From an uncultured Lachnospiraceae bacterium (GTDB lineage Bacteria > Bacillota > Clostridia > Lachnospirales > Lachnospiraceae): a stretch of 64,000 nt of DNA. How positions within the stretch are numbered: the stretch's first letter is position 1; the number at the start of each line of letters is the position of its first letter. Under the pieces are notes generated by a model. The model searched no databases and was not told the DNA's origin. It worked only from the letters and a program-made list of their open reading frames with translations. Shown in pieces: positions 36,035-45,710 of this stretch. The translations under genes and the position numbers were made by a program. The DNA lies in contig CAJUPJ010000011.1 in the NCBI GenBank assembly GCA_910588655.1, positions 26,391-90,390 of the forward strand, read 5' to 3'.

Positions 36035-37276
36035 ATGAAGCTGTTTAAAAAGACTTCCATTTTTACAAAAACTGCTCTTCCGCTGCTTATTTCTTTTTCA
36101 CTGGTTTTATGCGGCACAAAACCATTTGCTGCTGCCCAGCCAGCCGCCAGTGAACCTCCCTCTGCCCAGGCAGGCGTATCCATACTTGCTAAAGCGGCAG
36201 TCCTTATAGAAAATAACAGTGGCAGGATTTTATTTGAAAAAGAAAAAGATACTGAGCTTGTCCCTGCAAGCATTACTAAAATTATGACACTGCTGCTTAT
36301 ATTTGAAGCACTGCATAACAAAAAGATAACTTTAGAGGACAGTGTGTCTACAAGTGAATTTGCTGCATCAATGGGCGGCTCACAGGTATTCCTTGAACCT
36401 GGTGAAACACAGACTGTTGACACTATGATAAAGTGCATAAGCATAGCAAGTGCCAATGATGCTGCAGTTGCTATGGCTGAATATGTAAGCGGTTCTGAAA
36501 CAGAATTTGTTAAAAAAATGAATGAAAAAGCAAAAGAACTTGGCATGGTACATACAAGCTTTAAAAACTGTAACGGGCTTGATGACTCAATACAAAGCGG
36601 GCACTACAGCAGCGCTTATGATGTAGCGCTTATGTCAAAGGAACTTATTACAAAATACCCTGAAATCTCCAATTACTCTACTGTATGGATGGATGAAATT
36701 ACACATACAACAAGAAAAGGCACTAGCCAGTTCGGGCTTACCAATACTAATAAACTAATACGTACATATAATGGCATTACAGGGCTTAAAACAGGCTCAA
36801 CCTCCAAGGCAAAATACTGCCTGTCCGCAACGGCAGAACGCAACGGCGTAAGCCTTACTGCTGTTATTATGGCAGCCCCTGACCCTAAAGAAAGGTTTGC
36901 CGAAGCAGCAGCGTTGCTGGATTATGGATTTTCAAACTGCACAAACTATTCTGAAAAAGCATCTAAAATACGCATAAAACCACAAAAAATCATTAACGGA
37001 ATAAAAGACCAGATAAATTCAGAAGTGGCAAGGGATTTTTCTTATACCTTATGTGGCAATGAATCATCAGATAAAATCGAAAAAAAGATTATGTTCCTGC
37101 CTGATATTAAAGCACCTGTAAAGAAAGGTGATGAAATCGGAAGCGTAGTTTATATACTGAATGGGAAGGAAATAGACAAAATACCAATAAAAGCATCCGA
37201 AGATATTAAAGAGGCAGGTTATATAACTTATTTCCAAAGGCTGCTTAAACGGCTTTTAATGGCACAAAGCAGTTAA
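36035..37276 (+). CDS. D-alanyl-D-alanine carboxypeptidase (DacF/PBP5 type)
   Basis: 413 residues. A signal peptide or N-terminal helix (about 12-34) is followed by an S11 peptidase domain with all three active-site motifs: SITK (Ser nucleophile, VPASITKIMT), SAN (ISIASANDAA) and KTG (ITGLKTGSTS). The C-terminal PBP5 domain (about 300-390) and a tail with basic and hydrophobic residues (YFQRLLKRLLMAQSS), an amphipathic membrane anchor, complete the family layout. It trims D-Ala from peptidoglycan stem peptides. A GAAATGAGGT site is near the ATG. The next genes (LCP ligases) converge on it, so this is a wall-related cluster. Confidence 0.93.
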   Translation: MKLFKKTSIFTKTALPLLISFSLVLCGTKPFAAAQPAASEPPSAQAGVSILAKAAVLIENNSGRILFEKEKDTELVPASITKIMTLLLIFEALHNKKITLEDSVSTSEFAASMGGSQVFLEPGETQTVDTMIKCISIASANDAAVAMAEYVSGSETEFVKKMNEKAKELGMVHTSFKNCNGLDDSIQSGHYSSAYDVALMSKELITKYPEISNYSTVWMDEITHTTRKGTSQFGLTNTNKLIRTYNGITGLKTGSTSKAKYCLSATAERNGVSLTAVIMAAPDPKERFAEAAALLDYGFSNCTNYSEKASKIRIKPQKIINGIKDQINSEVARDFSYTLCGNESSDKIEKKIMFLPDIKAPVKKGDEIGSVVYILNGKEIDKIPIKASEDIKEAGYITYFQRLLKRLLMAQSS

Positions 37277-37295
37277 AATACTTATATAAAAACAT

Positions 37296-37353
37296 AAATC
37301 CCATGTCATGGATATCCCGCATAAAAACTGCTTTATACCCAGACATGGGATTT
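37296..37353. terminator. Two-way terminator between the carboxypeptidase and LCP genes
   Basis: AAATCCCATGTC (37296-37307) and GACATGGGATTT (37342-37353) are perfect 12-base arms with a 34-base loop. Confidence 0.7.
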
Positions 37354-37385
37354 AACCGGATTGCAGATATCATCTTGCCTTAAAA

Positions 37386-38453
37386 TTAACTCTCTTCACT
37401 TGCACCAGTATCATCATTAATAAATGTACCATATTCAAATGGTTTTTTACTGTCATATTCAAACACGAACTTATTAAGCGCTTCTGCATTGGCAGCAAGG
37501 TTACGTTCAGAAGAAACCCCGTCTGTAAGTACAAGTGATGAACCACATGAATATTCACCATCATATGAAGTCCTGAAATAACCTGATATTGGTATCTGGA
37601 GCTGTGTAACCTCTGTTGTGCCCATCATAATTACATCCTTCATATATCCCATAATAGCATCATTCGTAAGGTCTGTTGTAACATATTCACCAAGAACTTC
37701 ATTAGCAAGTTCAATCCACTTTGAAAGTGAAAGTGATTTAAGCTTGTCAAACACACATTTAATAACTGTACGCTGTCTCCATGTACGCCCATAATCATCC
37801 ATAAGCCCTGTAATTGTCTTAACACTGCCCTTACGTATACGGCAGTAACCAAGTGCCTGGTTGCCATTAAGCTTCTGCTTGCCCACTTTAACAGTCCTGA
37901 AACGCTTCTTTGAAATATAGTTAGTTGTATTAAGGTAAGAAGCCTCTGACTCTGTAAGCTCCACTTCTACCCCGCCGACTGCATTTACAATCTTTTCAAA
38001 TGCATTAAAACCAACTTCTACATAACCATCAAGCTCAATATTAAAATTCTGTGCAATAGTTTTATATAAAAGCTGTATACCGCCAAAAGAATTGGCAGCG
38101 TTTAGTTTATTTAAGCCGTGGTCAGGAATATCTACGGCCATATCCCTCATAAGTGATGTAAGCTTAAGGTTCTTATGTTTTGTGTCCATAGTAGCTATAA
38201 TCATTGTATCAGTAAGCCCGGACGCATCATATCCCTTTTCTTCCCTGTAATCATTGCCTACAATAAGCACATTGACAACATTTTCATCTGAATTAACCTT
38301 AATCCCGCTTAAATCAACATCCTTAAGCGCTGTATCATAATCCCTGTTTACATGGTTTAAAGTATTATTAAATGTAACCTGTGCCTTTGCAACAAAAAAA
38401 CCCGTAACGCCGCTTATAACCAGCAGCAATGCCATCATAATTTTCTTTAACAT
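37386..38453 (-). CDS. LytR-CpsA-Psr (LCP) family ligase, copy B
   Basis: 355 residues with one N-terminal membrane helix (MMALLLVISGVTGFFVAKA) and an extracellular LCP domain. LCP enzymes attach teichoic acids or polysaccharides to peptidoglycan from lipid carriers. Family blocks visible: VLIVGNDYREEKGYDASGLT followed by DTMIIAT, LTSLMRDMAVDIPDHGLNKL and NAVGGVEVELTE. The catalytic Arg/Asp pattern (SLMRDM) is intact. It is next to a paralogue upstream (38500-39624) with near-identical N-terminal layout, so the pair arose by tandem duplication. GGAGA precedes the ATG. Confidence 0.9.
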   Translation of the reverse strand: MLKKIMMALLLVISGVTGFFVAKAQVTFNNTLNHVNRDYDTALKDVDLSGIKVNSDENVVNVLIVGNDYREEKGYDASGLTDTMIIATMDTKHKNLKLTSLMRDMAVDIPDHGLNKLNAANSFGGIQLLYKTIAQNFNIELDGYVEVGFNAFEKIVNAVGGVEVELTESEASYLNTTNYISKKRFRTVKVGKQKLNGNQALGYCRIRKGSVKTITGLMDDYGRTWRQRTVIKCVFDKLKSLSLSKWIELANEVLGEYVTTDLTNDAIMGYMKDVIMMGTTEVTQLQIPISGYFRTSYDGEYSCGSSLVLTDGVSSERNLAANAEALNKFVFEYDSKKPFEYGTFINDDTGASEES

Positions 38454-38499
38454 AATAAATCTCCAATTATTTTATTATAATAAAACCTGCCCTGTAATT

Positions 38500-39624
38500 T
38501 TACTGGCTGGAATCTTTAAATTCAAACTCACCTTTGCCGTTGTATTCAAAAATAAACTGCTCCAGCACCTCTTTATTCTTCTCAATATTCTGCTCACCAG
38601 ATACCCCGTCAGTAGGCACAAGGCAGTCATTGCCAGGTCCGAATTCACCAGGACTGCTTTCCCTGAAATAAGGGTTATGTGGTATACGCAGCTGGTAAAT
38701 ATCAGTAGTTCCCATTGCAGCAACATCTTTCATATACTGGAAAATATGGTCATTATCAAGGTCAGTAACTATATGTCCCATAACTTTATTGGCAATATCA
38801 TACCATTTTGTTAAAGACATTGTTTTAAGCTTTTCAAATGCAGAACTTATAACTGCCCTCTGCCTCCATGTACGCCCGTAGTCATCAATAAGCCCGCTTG
38901 CAGTAACCACAGGTTCGCCAATCATATCTTTTCCCTTGCGTATACGGCAGTATCCAAGTGCCTGTTCACCATTAAATACCTGTTTCCCTGCCTTTAACCC
39001 TTTTCTGTACTTTTTCTTCTTTATATAATTAGTTATACTTAAATAACGTGCCTCTGTATCAGTAAGTTCAACTTCTACACCACCTAAAGCATCGACTACT
39101 TCTTTAAATGCATCAAAATCAACTTCTACATAACCATCAAGCTTGATGTTGAAATTCTGTGCCAGTGTTTTATACAGGCTTTTAACTTCACCTTCATGGT
39201 TAGTAGCAGCATTAATCTTCTCATAGCTATCTGCAGCTGGTACATATACACGTAAATCCCTCATAACTGATGAAAGCTTAAGCATACCATGCTTCCTGTC
39301 CATAGTAGCAACCATAATAACATCCCTTAGCCCACGGTCATTAGAATAATACTTTTCATCACGCTTATCATTCCCAATAAGAAGTATATTAACAATATCA
39401 TCATCGGATTTGACTTTAATGCCACTTAAATCAACAGAAGAAAGCTTAGAATTATAATCCCTCTTCACATGGTTCAGGGTCTGGTTAAATGCAACCCTTG
39501 CCTTAGCAACAAAAAAGCCAGCAGTACCACTTATAACAAGGAAAAACAGCAAAAAAATAATTTTAACACTGTTCTTAACCCTGCTTTTTCTCTTTTTCTG
39601 TTTCCTTCCATTATTATTTCCCAT
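38500..39624 (-). CDS. LytR-CpsA-Psr (LCP) family ligase, copy A
   Basis: 374 residues. A basic N-terminus (MGNNNGRKQKKRKSRVKNS) and one membrane helix (about 20-40) are followed by the LCP domain: ILLIGNDKRDEKYYSNDRGL, LSSVMRDLRVYVPAADSYEK, ALGGVEVELTD and YCRIRKGKDM. I start at 39624 because GGAGGGCATGT lies directly before that ATG; the frame is open to 39660. It is 46 bases upstream of copy B and resembles it along most of its length; the C-terminal region (VPTDGVSGEQN versus VLTDGVSSERN) is also shared. Confidence 0.9.
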   Translation of the reverse strand: MGNNNGRKQKKRKSRVKNSVKIIFLLFFLVISGTAGFFVAKARVAFNQTLNHVKRDYNSKLSSVDLSGIKVKSDDDIVNILLIGNDKRDEKYYSNDRGLRDVIMVATMDRKHGMLKLSSVMRDLRVYVPAADSYEKINAATNHEGEVKSLYKTLAQNFNIKLDGYVEVDFDAFKEVVDALGGVEVELTDTEARYLSITNYIKKKKYRKGLKAGKQVFNGEQALGYCRIRKGKDMIGEPVVTASGLIDDYGRTWRQRAVISSAFEKLKTMSLTKWYDIANKVMGHIVTDLDNDHIFQYMKDVAAMGTTDIYQLRIPHNPYFRESSPGEFGPGNDCLVPTDGVSGEQNIEKNKEVLEQFIFEYNGKGEFEFKDSSQ

Positions 39625-39730
39625 ACATGCCCTCCAAAATAATATTTCTATTATACACAACCCCTATTATAACCGTACATGCCATATATTGCAACGTAAT
39701 TATTATAATTTAATATAATTGTAAATAAAA

Positions 39731-39762
39731 GGTCTCCATATCCATCCAGGCATATGGAGACC
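39731..39762 (-). terminator. Terminator after the aconitase-type hydratase gene
   Basis: GGTCTCCATAT (39731-39741) and ATATGGAGACC (39752-39762) are perfect arms; on the minus strand TTTTATTT follows. Confidence 0.85.
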
Positions 39763-39840
39763 CTTTGTTTCTAATTATGTCTGTTTTCGCGTGCCAGTAT
39801 GCCAGCACCAGATAACTGTAAATTATCCTACATATCTTTA

Positions 39841-42138
39841 TTACGCCTGCATCTGTGAACGGTAATAATTTATCAGGCATCCCTTTACAATTATATCGCG
39901 CTCATCATCTGTAAGCCGTCCAAGTTTTAAGTCAAATTCTTTCATTCCCTTGCCAGCTACATATGCTTTTACTACATCTTCTTTATTTATAATAGCGTTC
40001 TTTATATCCTTTATAAAGATATAATCCCCATTCTCAAAAGGAAGCTTATCTTCTTCAAATATAAATGGCAGCATACCCCAGTTAATAAGGTTGGAACGGT
40101 ATCTCTTTGTAGCATACTCTTTTGCTATATTTGCAAAGCCGCCAAGCACTTTCTGGCATGAAGCAGCCTGTTCACGTGCAGAGCCATCTCCTGGCTTTAC
40201 CGCATATATAAGGCTTCCTATCTGTGTATCTTCTGGCTTTGCTTCAAATTTTTCATTAATCTGCTTAAACACTTCTTCTGCTTCTGGCAGTGCAGCAAAT
40301 ATATCCTCTCCTGCTGTCCTTGCTTTCTCTCCAAGCTGTACAGCCTTGGCACGTCCTACATAAGCCGGGTCTTTACGTGAAAGAGTAAACTCTGCAAGCC
40401 CAAGCGGGTTAGAACGGAATGATGAAGTTTCACCTGATGGTATAAGCTCATCTGTTGTTGTTACAGGGTCGTGTATCTCTGATACAACTTTAAGCACCAT
40501 ATTGTCTGTAAGGGCAGACATAACAGGCCAGTCCTTTATATTAGGGCCAAACTTAATTTCTGTTTCTGGCTTTGGATTTCCAACTCCATTGTAAACACGG
40601 TTGTCATATATTGTGCTGTCAAAGAAATACTTTGGCTTGCTAAAGTCCGCATCAATATCCATTGCAGATGTTAAATATCCCTTGTTAGCCGCTGTTGCAG
40701 CAATTGAACGTGCATCCATAAGTGCAACTGACGCAATCTGGCCGTTTGTAACCTTTGAACCCTCCCTGTTAGGGAAATTACGTGTTGAATGTCTTATTGA
40801 AAGCCCGTTATTAGGAGGAACATCCCCTGCACCGAAACATGGACCGCAGAATGCGGAACGCACTGTTGCTCCTGTTGCCATAATATCTGCAATTACACCA
40901 TTTCTTACAAGCTCCATAAATACAGGCTGGCTTGACGGGTATACACTAAGTGAAAACTCATCAGAGCCAATATTCTTTCCACGCAATATATCCGCAGCAT
41001 CGCATATATTTTCAAAACCGCCGCCTGCACATCCTGCTATAACACCCTGTTCAACATAAAGCCTGCCATTATGCACTTTATCTTTAAGAGTAAATTTTAT
41101 CTTATTATTATCAAGGCTTACAAGTGCCTTTTTCTCAACATCATCAAGAATATCCATCATATTAGCATTAAGTTCATCAATAGTATAAACATTGCTTGGA
41201 TGGAAAGGCATTGCAACCATAGGTTTTATCTCTGAAAGGTCTACATAAACCATGCCATCATAATAAGCTACATTATCTGGCTTTAATTCCTTATAATCCT
41301 CTGGACGTTTATGGATTTCATAGAAATCCTTAATTTCACTGTCTGTCACCCAGACAGATGAAAGGCATGTTGTTTCTGTTGTCATTACATCCACGCCAAT
41401 ACGGTAATCTGCTGAAAGGTTAGCAACACCGTCACCAACAAATTCCATTACTTTGTTATTAACATATCCATTGGCAAATACAGCACCAATAATTGCAAGT
41501 GCAATATCCTGCGGGCCAACACCTTTCTGTGGCTTGCCTGCCAGATATACTGCAACTATTCCTGGCATTGCAATATCGTATGTCCTGCCTAAAAGCTGTT
41601 TTACAAGCTCAGGCCCGCCCTCACCTACTGCCATAGTACCAAGTGCACCATAACGTGTGTGTGAATCTGAACCAAGAACCATATTGCCGCTGCCCGCAAG
41701 CATTTCACGTGCAAACTGGTGTATAACTGCCTGGTGCGGAGGAACATACATCCCGCCATACTTTTTAGCACATGAAAGCCCAAACATATGGTCATCTTCA
41801 TTAATAGTCCCGCCTACTGCACATAAACTGTTATGGCAGTTAGTAAGCACATAAGGCACTGGGAACTTTTCAAGCCCGGACGCACGTGCCGTCTGGATTA
41901 TCCCGACAAATGTAATGTCATGGGAAGCAAGCTTGTCAAACTTTATGCCCAGATTCTGCATATCACCAGAAGTATTGTGTGCTTCCAGTATCTTATATGC
42001 TATTGTGCCCTTAGCAGCCTCCTCCTTAGCTGGTACACTGCCACACTCTGCATTTAATGCCTGTGCTGCCTCTGCATTATCCTCTATAATTTTAGTCCCA
42101 TTTACAAGATAAACCCCGTTGCCATAAAGCTTAACCAT
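39841..42138 (-). CDS. Aconitase-superfamily hydratase (4Fe-4S)
   Basis: 765 residues of the aconitate hydratase / YbhJ-like group. The iron-sulfur and substrate-binding motifs are visible: [57 protein letters not shown] and, near the C-terminus, [20 protein letters not shown], the swivel-domain RSxxNxGMLP motif. Length is shorter than AcnA (about 890) but close to YbhJ. Substrate, therefore, is either citrate or a related hydroxyacid; the sequence cannot decide. It is monocistronic, with a terminator after it and a GGAGG binding site before the ATG. Its downstream neighbour is the LCP pair; no other citrate-cycle gene is close. Confidence 0.8.
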   Translation of the reverse strand: MVKLYGNGVYLVNGTKIIEDNAEAAQALNAECGSVPAKEEAAKGTIAYKILEAHNTSGDMQNLGIKFDKLASHDITFVGIIQTARASGLEKFPVPYVLTNCHNSLCAVGGTINEDDHMFGLSCAKKYGGMYVPPHQAVIHQFAREMLAGSGNMVLGSDSHTRYGALGTMAVGEGGPELVKQLLGRTYDIAMPGIVAVYLAGKPQKGVGPQDIALAIIGAVFANGYVNNKVMEFVGDGVANLSADYRIGVDVMTTETTCLSSVWVTDSEIKDFYEIHKRPEDYKELKPDNVAYYDGMVYVDLSEIKPMVAMPFHPSNVYTIDELNANMMDILDDVEKKALVSLDNNKIKFTLKDKVHNGRLYVEQGVIAGCAGGGFENICDAADILRGKNIGSDEFSLSVYPSSQPVFMELVRNGVIADIMATGATVRSAFCGPCFGAGDVPPNNGLSIRHSTRNFPNREGSKVTNGQIASVALMDARSIAATAANKGYLTSAMDIDADFSKPKYFFDSTIYDNRVYNGVGNPKPETEIKFGPNIKDWPVMSALTDNMVLKVVSEIHDPVTTTDELIPSGETSSFRSNPLGLAEFTLSRKDPAYVGRAKAVQLGEKARTAGEDIFAALPEAEEVFKQINEKFEAKPEDTQIGSLIYAVKPGDGSAREQAASCQKVLGGFANIAKEYATKRYRSNLINWGMLPFIFEEDKLPFENGDYIFIKDIKNAIINKEDVVKAYVAGKGMKEFDLKLGRLTDDERDIIVKGCLINYYRSQMQA

Positions 42139-42195
42139 AAATTATGCCTCCTTAAATAGTATAACAGATATTACTCCCATGCAGTCCCTGGTATT

Positions 42196-43902
42196 TTACC
42201 TTAATACAAACTGCCCGATAAGTTCTTTTAATGAAGTTGCCTGTGCTGCAAGCTCTTCACTTGTTGCCGATGTCTCCTGTGCTGATGCAGAATTGCTCTG
42301 TACCACACCTGAAATCTGCTCAATGCCTTTTTCAATTTCACGCATTGTATCTGCCTGTGTATATGCTGTATCACTTGCCTGTTTTGAGGCATTGGATAAG
42401 AATTCAATACCATTAATAACTTCTTCTAATGACTCTTTGGTGCTCTGTGTCATTGTATTGCCAGCTTCAACCTCTTCAAGGGCATTGTGTATTAATTCCC
42501 TTGTCTTGGCAGCAGACTGTGCACTGTCTGTAGCAAGCTTGCCAATCTGGTCAGCAACTACAGCAAAGCCCTTTCCTGCCTCACCTGCCCTTGCTGCCTC
42601 AATAGATGCATTAAGTGAAAGCAGGTTTGTCTGTGATGCAATATCTTCAATTTCACCAATAATATTTTCAACTTCTTTGGAAGCTTCACTAATACGCTCC
42701 ATAGCGCTGATAAGGTTATTCATTTCCTCACTTCCGCGCTCTGCCTGCTTCCTGTATACAAGCCCTTCCTCATAAGCAGCACCAACCTGCTTTGCAGAAT
42801 CTTCTGCTGCTATTGTAACATTTTCAACAGTTGCAGTAAGTTCCTGTACTGCACCAGCCTGGTCTGTAGCGCCTTCTGCAAGTGCTGTAGCGCTTTCTGC
42901 AAGCTGTCCTGCACCAGCATCTACCTGGTCTGATGCCTCTTCTATCTGTAAAAGAGTAGCCTTAAACTTCTCAGTAATATGTTCTATACTTTCCTTTAAA
43001 CCAGCAAATTCCCCGGCAAAAAGCCCAGGGTCATTTAAAGTTGCCATAAAATTGCCATCTGCAAGTGCCCCGACATCTTCATTAATATCATAAATAATCT
43101 GGCTTAAATCCTTTGCCATTGCCTTAATTTCAAGTGCAAGGTCATTAACTTCATCCTTAATTTCAAATTCTGGAAAATCTGAAGATAAATCACCTTTTGC
43201 AAACTTCTTCATTCTTTCTGATACAACATTTAAAGCATTTGACATCTGGCGTGCAATGCTCCTTCCAATCTTTATGGATACAAACATTACAGCAGCAATT
43301 ATAATTATTATAATGATTATCATTACAATAGTAAGTATCTGGAGGGCTGATGCAAGGTCATTGCCCTTATCTACATTTACTTCCATTAACTCTGTAAGGT
43401 CGCCATAAACTTCAGTAAACAGTTGTGCAAGTTCATTAGCCGCCTTTGTCTGTGCCCTGTTTTCCTCACTATGTATATCTCCGCCAAGCGCTAATATGTC
43501 TGAGTCAAGTACCCAGTATTCATCCAGTTCACTAGCCATATGCTCATATGCTTCTTTTTCTTCCTTTGTAGAAAGGGTCTTTTCCATTTTAGAAAAATAC
43601 TCTTCAAATTTAGCTTTATTGTCATCATGTGTCTGTGTGTTCAGATTAACAAACTCTTCATCTGCATATGCTATTACTGCCCTTGTTGAACTTCTGGTAT
43701 CTGCAAATGCCGCCATTGCATTTCCTATATCACCTTGTGAAAATCCATACTGGTCAAGTGCATATGTATAACGGTTACTTAATATTAATAACGCAACTAG
43801 TGCAATTATTGCAGCTACAGCTGCCATCATTGTCACAATGACAAAAGACTTCTGCAGCCTTTTTTCTATCCTCTCCTCTTTAAAATTAAACAATGGTTCC
43901 AC
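42196..43902 (-). CDS. Methyl-accepting chemotaxis protein with Gly-poor helical sensor
   Basis: 568 residues. Two membrane segments (about 19-43 and 190-215, with the very hydrophobic [15 protein letters not shown]) flank an extracellular helical sensor of about 145 residues. A HAMP domain and a coiled-coil signalling domain follow, with the hairpin tip [20 protein letters not shown] and [15 protein letters not shown]. It has the [21 protein letters not shown] variety of tip that differs from the receptor at 17859-19538 (IAFQTNILALNAAVEASRAG), so the two are not recent duplicates. GGAACC-type leader before ATG; monocistronic. Confidence 0.92.
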   Translation of the reverse strand: MEPLFNFKEERIEKRLQKSFVIVTMMAAVAAIIALVALLILSNRYTYALDQYGFSQGDIGNAMAAFADTRSSTRAVIAYADEEFVNLNTQTHDDNKAKFEEYFSKMEKTLSTKEEKEAYEHMASELDEYWVLDSDILALGGDIHSEENRAQTKAANELAQLFTEVYGDLTELMEVNVDKGNDLASALQILTIVMIIIIIIIIAAVMFVSIKIGRSIARQMSNALNVVSERMKKFAKGDLSSDFPEFEIKDEVNDLALEIKAMAKDLSQIIYDINEDVGALADGNFMATLNDPGLFAGEFAGLKESIEHITEKFKATLLQIEEASDQVDAGAGQLAESATALAEGATDQAGAVQELTATVENVTIAAEDSAKQVGAAYEEGLVYRKQAERGSEEMNNLISAMERISEASKEVENIIGEIEDIASQTNLLSLNASIEAARAGEAGKGFAVVADQIGKLATDSAQSAAKTRELIHNALEEVEAGNTMTQSTKESLEEVINGIEFLSNASKQASDTAYTQADTMREIEKGIEQISGVVQSNSASAQETSATSEELAAQATSLKELIGQFVLR

Positions 43903-43997
43903 CTCTGTCTTCCCTGATATTTTTAGCCATTTATCCAGCTATGAATTATTCTACTATTTTTTCCTGTCAATGTAAAGTATATTTTTTTAAATGTTTC

Positions 43998-44026
43998 TTG
44001 ATTAGTAAAGTGTGTTGTAGTAGAAT
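43998..44026 (+). promoter_or_regulatory. pyrBI promoter
   Basis: TTGATT (43998-44003) and TAGAAT (44021-44026) are 17 bases apart. The start codon of pyrB is 36 bases after the -10 box, too short a leader for a PyrR attenuator. Confidence 0.65.
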
Positions 44027-44061
44027 GATACTTAATAAAAATTATTAAGGAGGATTTGTTA

Positions 44062-44976
44062 ATGAAACATTTGATTAGCCCGCTTGACCTGTCCATCAGC
44101 GAACTTGAAGAAATCCTTAATCTTGGACAAGCTATTATGAAAGCTCCAGACAAGTATTCATCCATATGTGAAGGAAAAAAACTGGCCACTTTATTTTATG
44201 AACCAAGCACACGTACACGCCTTAGTTTTGAAGCAGCAATGCTTAACCTTGGTGGTAAGGTGCTTGGTTTTTCTTCGGCAGATTCAAGTTCTGCATCAAA
44301 GGGTGAAAGTGTTGCTGATACAATAAGAGTAATATCGTCATATGCCGATATATGCGCCATGCGCCACCCAAAAGAAGGTGCACCAGTTGTTGCAGCAATG
44401 CACTCCGGAATTCCAGTAATTAATGCTGGTGACGGCGGACACAACCACCCTACACAGACGCTGACAGACCTCCTTACAATTAAGGAACTAAAAGGACGGC
44501 TTGACAACTTAACGATAGGCATGTGTGGCGACCTTAAATTTGGCAGGACTGTACATTCACTTATAAATGCAATGGTACGTTATGAAAATGTACGTTTTAT
44601 ACTGGTTTCCCCAAATGAACTAAAAATACCTGACTATCTGCGCCAGGAAGTGCTTATAGCTGGCAATATTGATTTTATTGAAACCAGCGAGCTCGAAAAA
44701 TATATGCCAGAGCTTGATATACTTTATATGACACGCGTACAGCGGGAACGTTTCTTTAATGAAGAAGACTATATAAGGTTAAAAGACAGTTTTATACTTG
44801 ATGCAGAAAAGATGAAATATGCCCGTAAAGATATGTATGTACTCCACCCTCTGCCCCGTGTTAATGAAATTGCAACCGAAGTTGATGATGACCCGCGTGC
44901 CGTATATTTCAAACAGGCAGAATTCGGCGTATATGTACGTATGGCGCTTATTATGACGCTTTTAGGGCTTGCCTGA
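44062..44976 (+). CDS. pyrB: Aspartate carbamoyltransferase catalytic chain
   Basis: PyrB makes carbamoyl-aspartate in pyrimidine synthesis. 304 residues. Carbamoyl-phosphate site [13 protein letters not shown], then the PyrB blocks [39 protein letters not shown] and [13 protein letters not shown], and the C-terminal [10 protein letters not shown] start at 44062 (ATG) with GGAGG 8 bases upstream. The pyrI gene follows after 28 bases, so the two form an operon and the enzyme is allosteric. Confidence 0.97.
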   Translation: MKHLISPLDLSISELEEILNLGQAIMKAPDKYSSICEGKKLATLFYEPSTRTRLSFEAAMLNLGGKVLGFSSADSSSASKGESVADTIRVISSYADICAMRHPKEGAPVVAAMHSGIPVINAGDGGHNHPTQTLTDLLTIKELKGRLDNLTIGMCGDLKFGRTVHSLINAMVRYENVRFILVSPNELKIPDYLRQEVLIAGNIDFIETSELEKYMPELDILYMTRVQRERFFNEEDYIRLKDSFILDAEKMKYARKDMYVLHPLPRVNEIATEVDDDPRAVYFKQAEFGVYVRMALIMTLLGLA

Positions 44977-45004
44977 TAAATTAATATAATACAGGAGGAT
45001 TTGG

Positions 45005-45430
45005 ATGTTAAATATAAGCGGATTAAATGAAGGAGTAGTAATTGACCATATACAGGCAGGTGGCGCAATGAAAATTTATGAATACTTAAATCTTGAGAAG
45101 CTGGACTGCCAGGTTGCCATTATTAAAAATGCACGCAGCAGCAAAATGGGCAAAAAGGATATTATTAAGATAGAAGGCCCACTTGATATAGACCTGAATG
45201 TGCTGGGGGTACTTGACCACAATATTACAATTAATATAATAAAAGACAACCATATTTCTGAAAAAAAGACACTTGAACCACCAGATATGGTAACAAATAT
45301 AATAAAATGCAGAAACCCAAGGTGCATTACTTCCGCAGAACATAATGTGCCGCATAAATTTAAGCTTACAGACAGGGAAAACAGGATATACAGGTGCGTA
45401 TACTGCGAATCCAGGTTTAAAGGCAACTAG
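45005..45430 (+). CDS. pyrI: Aspartate carbamoyltransferase regulatory chain
   Basis: 141 residues. Residues 1-95 are the nucleotide-binding allosteric domain (VVIDHIQAGGAMKIYEYL). Residues 97-141 are the zinc domain with four Cys in two pairs: CRNPRC and CVYC. CTP and ATP bind to tune PyrB. The start has AGGAGGATTTGG directly in front. The PyrI type with ATCase holoenzyme is common in clostridia. Confidence 0.96.
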   Translation: MLNISGLNEGVVIDHIQAGGAMKIYEYLNLEKLDCQVAIIKNARSSKMGKKDIIKIEGPLDIDLNVLGVLDHNITINIIKDNHISEKKTLEPPDMVTNIIKCRNPRCITSAEHNVPHKFKLTDRENRIYRCVYCESRFKGN

Positions 45431-45435
45431 AATCC

Positions 45436-45475
45436 ATGCCAGCCTTCATTCCATACAGGAACGGAGGTCTGGCAT
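45436..45475. terminator. Two-way terminator between pyrI and copA
   Basis: ATGCCAGCCTTCATTCC (45436-45452) pairs with GGAACGGAGGTCTGGCAT (45458-45475) with small bulges; the 3' side has ATAATTGTGTTTTTG. Confidence 0.7.
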
Positions 45476-45503
45476 ATAATTGTGTTTTTGTACATAAAAT
45501 TAC

Positions 45504-45710
45504 TTACTGTATGCTTACTACTTCATATCCTGCTTCTGTAACTGCATCCTTTAATTCATTATCACCAGTCCCGTCAGCAGTTACAGTTGCACTTTTTTCC
45601 TCCAGGCTCATTACAACATCTGTAACACCACTGACAGCACGTAGCGCTTTTTCAACCCTTCCTGTACAATGTTCACACATCATTCCTTCAATAATAATTT
45701 TCTTTGTCAT
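45504..45710 (-). CDS. CopZ-like copper chaperone, possibly translated from an internal start in copA
   Basis: In frame with the end of copA lies an ATG at 45710, preceded by AAAGGAAG with 8 bases of spacing. It would give 68 residues, the usual length of CopZ, with the metal site GMMCEHCTGRVEK near residue 11. The linker before it (NSTDSNKNNINTLRKEDL) looks like a former intergenic region read through. So free CopZ may be made in addition to the fusion. The sequence supports this, but it does not prove use of the start. Confidence 0.45.
   Translation of the reverse strand: MTKKIIIEGMMCEHCTGRVEKALRAVSGVTDVVMSLEEKSATVTADGTGDNELKDAVTEAGYEVVSIQ

Noticed and set aside
42179..42775. A 198-codon open frame on the plus strand
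   Set aside because: It is antisense to the signalling domain of the second chemoreceptor; composition is typical for the shadow of such a gene.
43927..44061. PyrR attenuator upstream of pyrB
   Set aside because: The leader after the predicted promoter is under 40 bases and shows no terminator/antiterminator pair.
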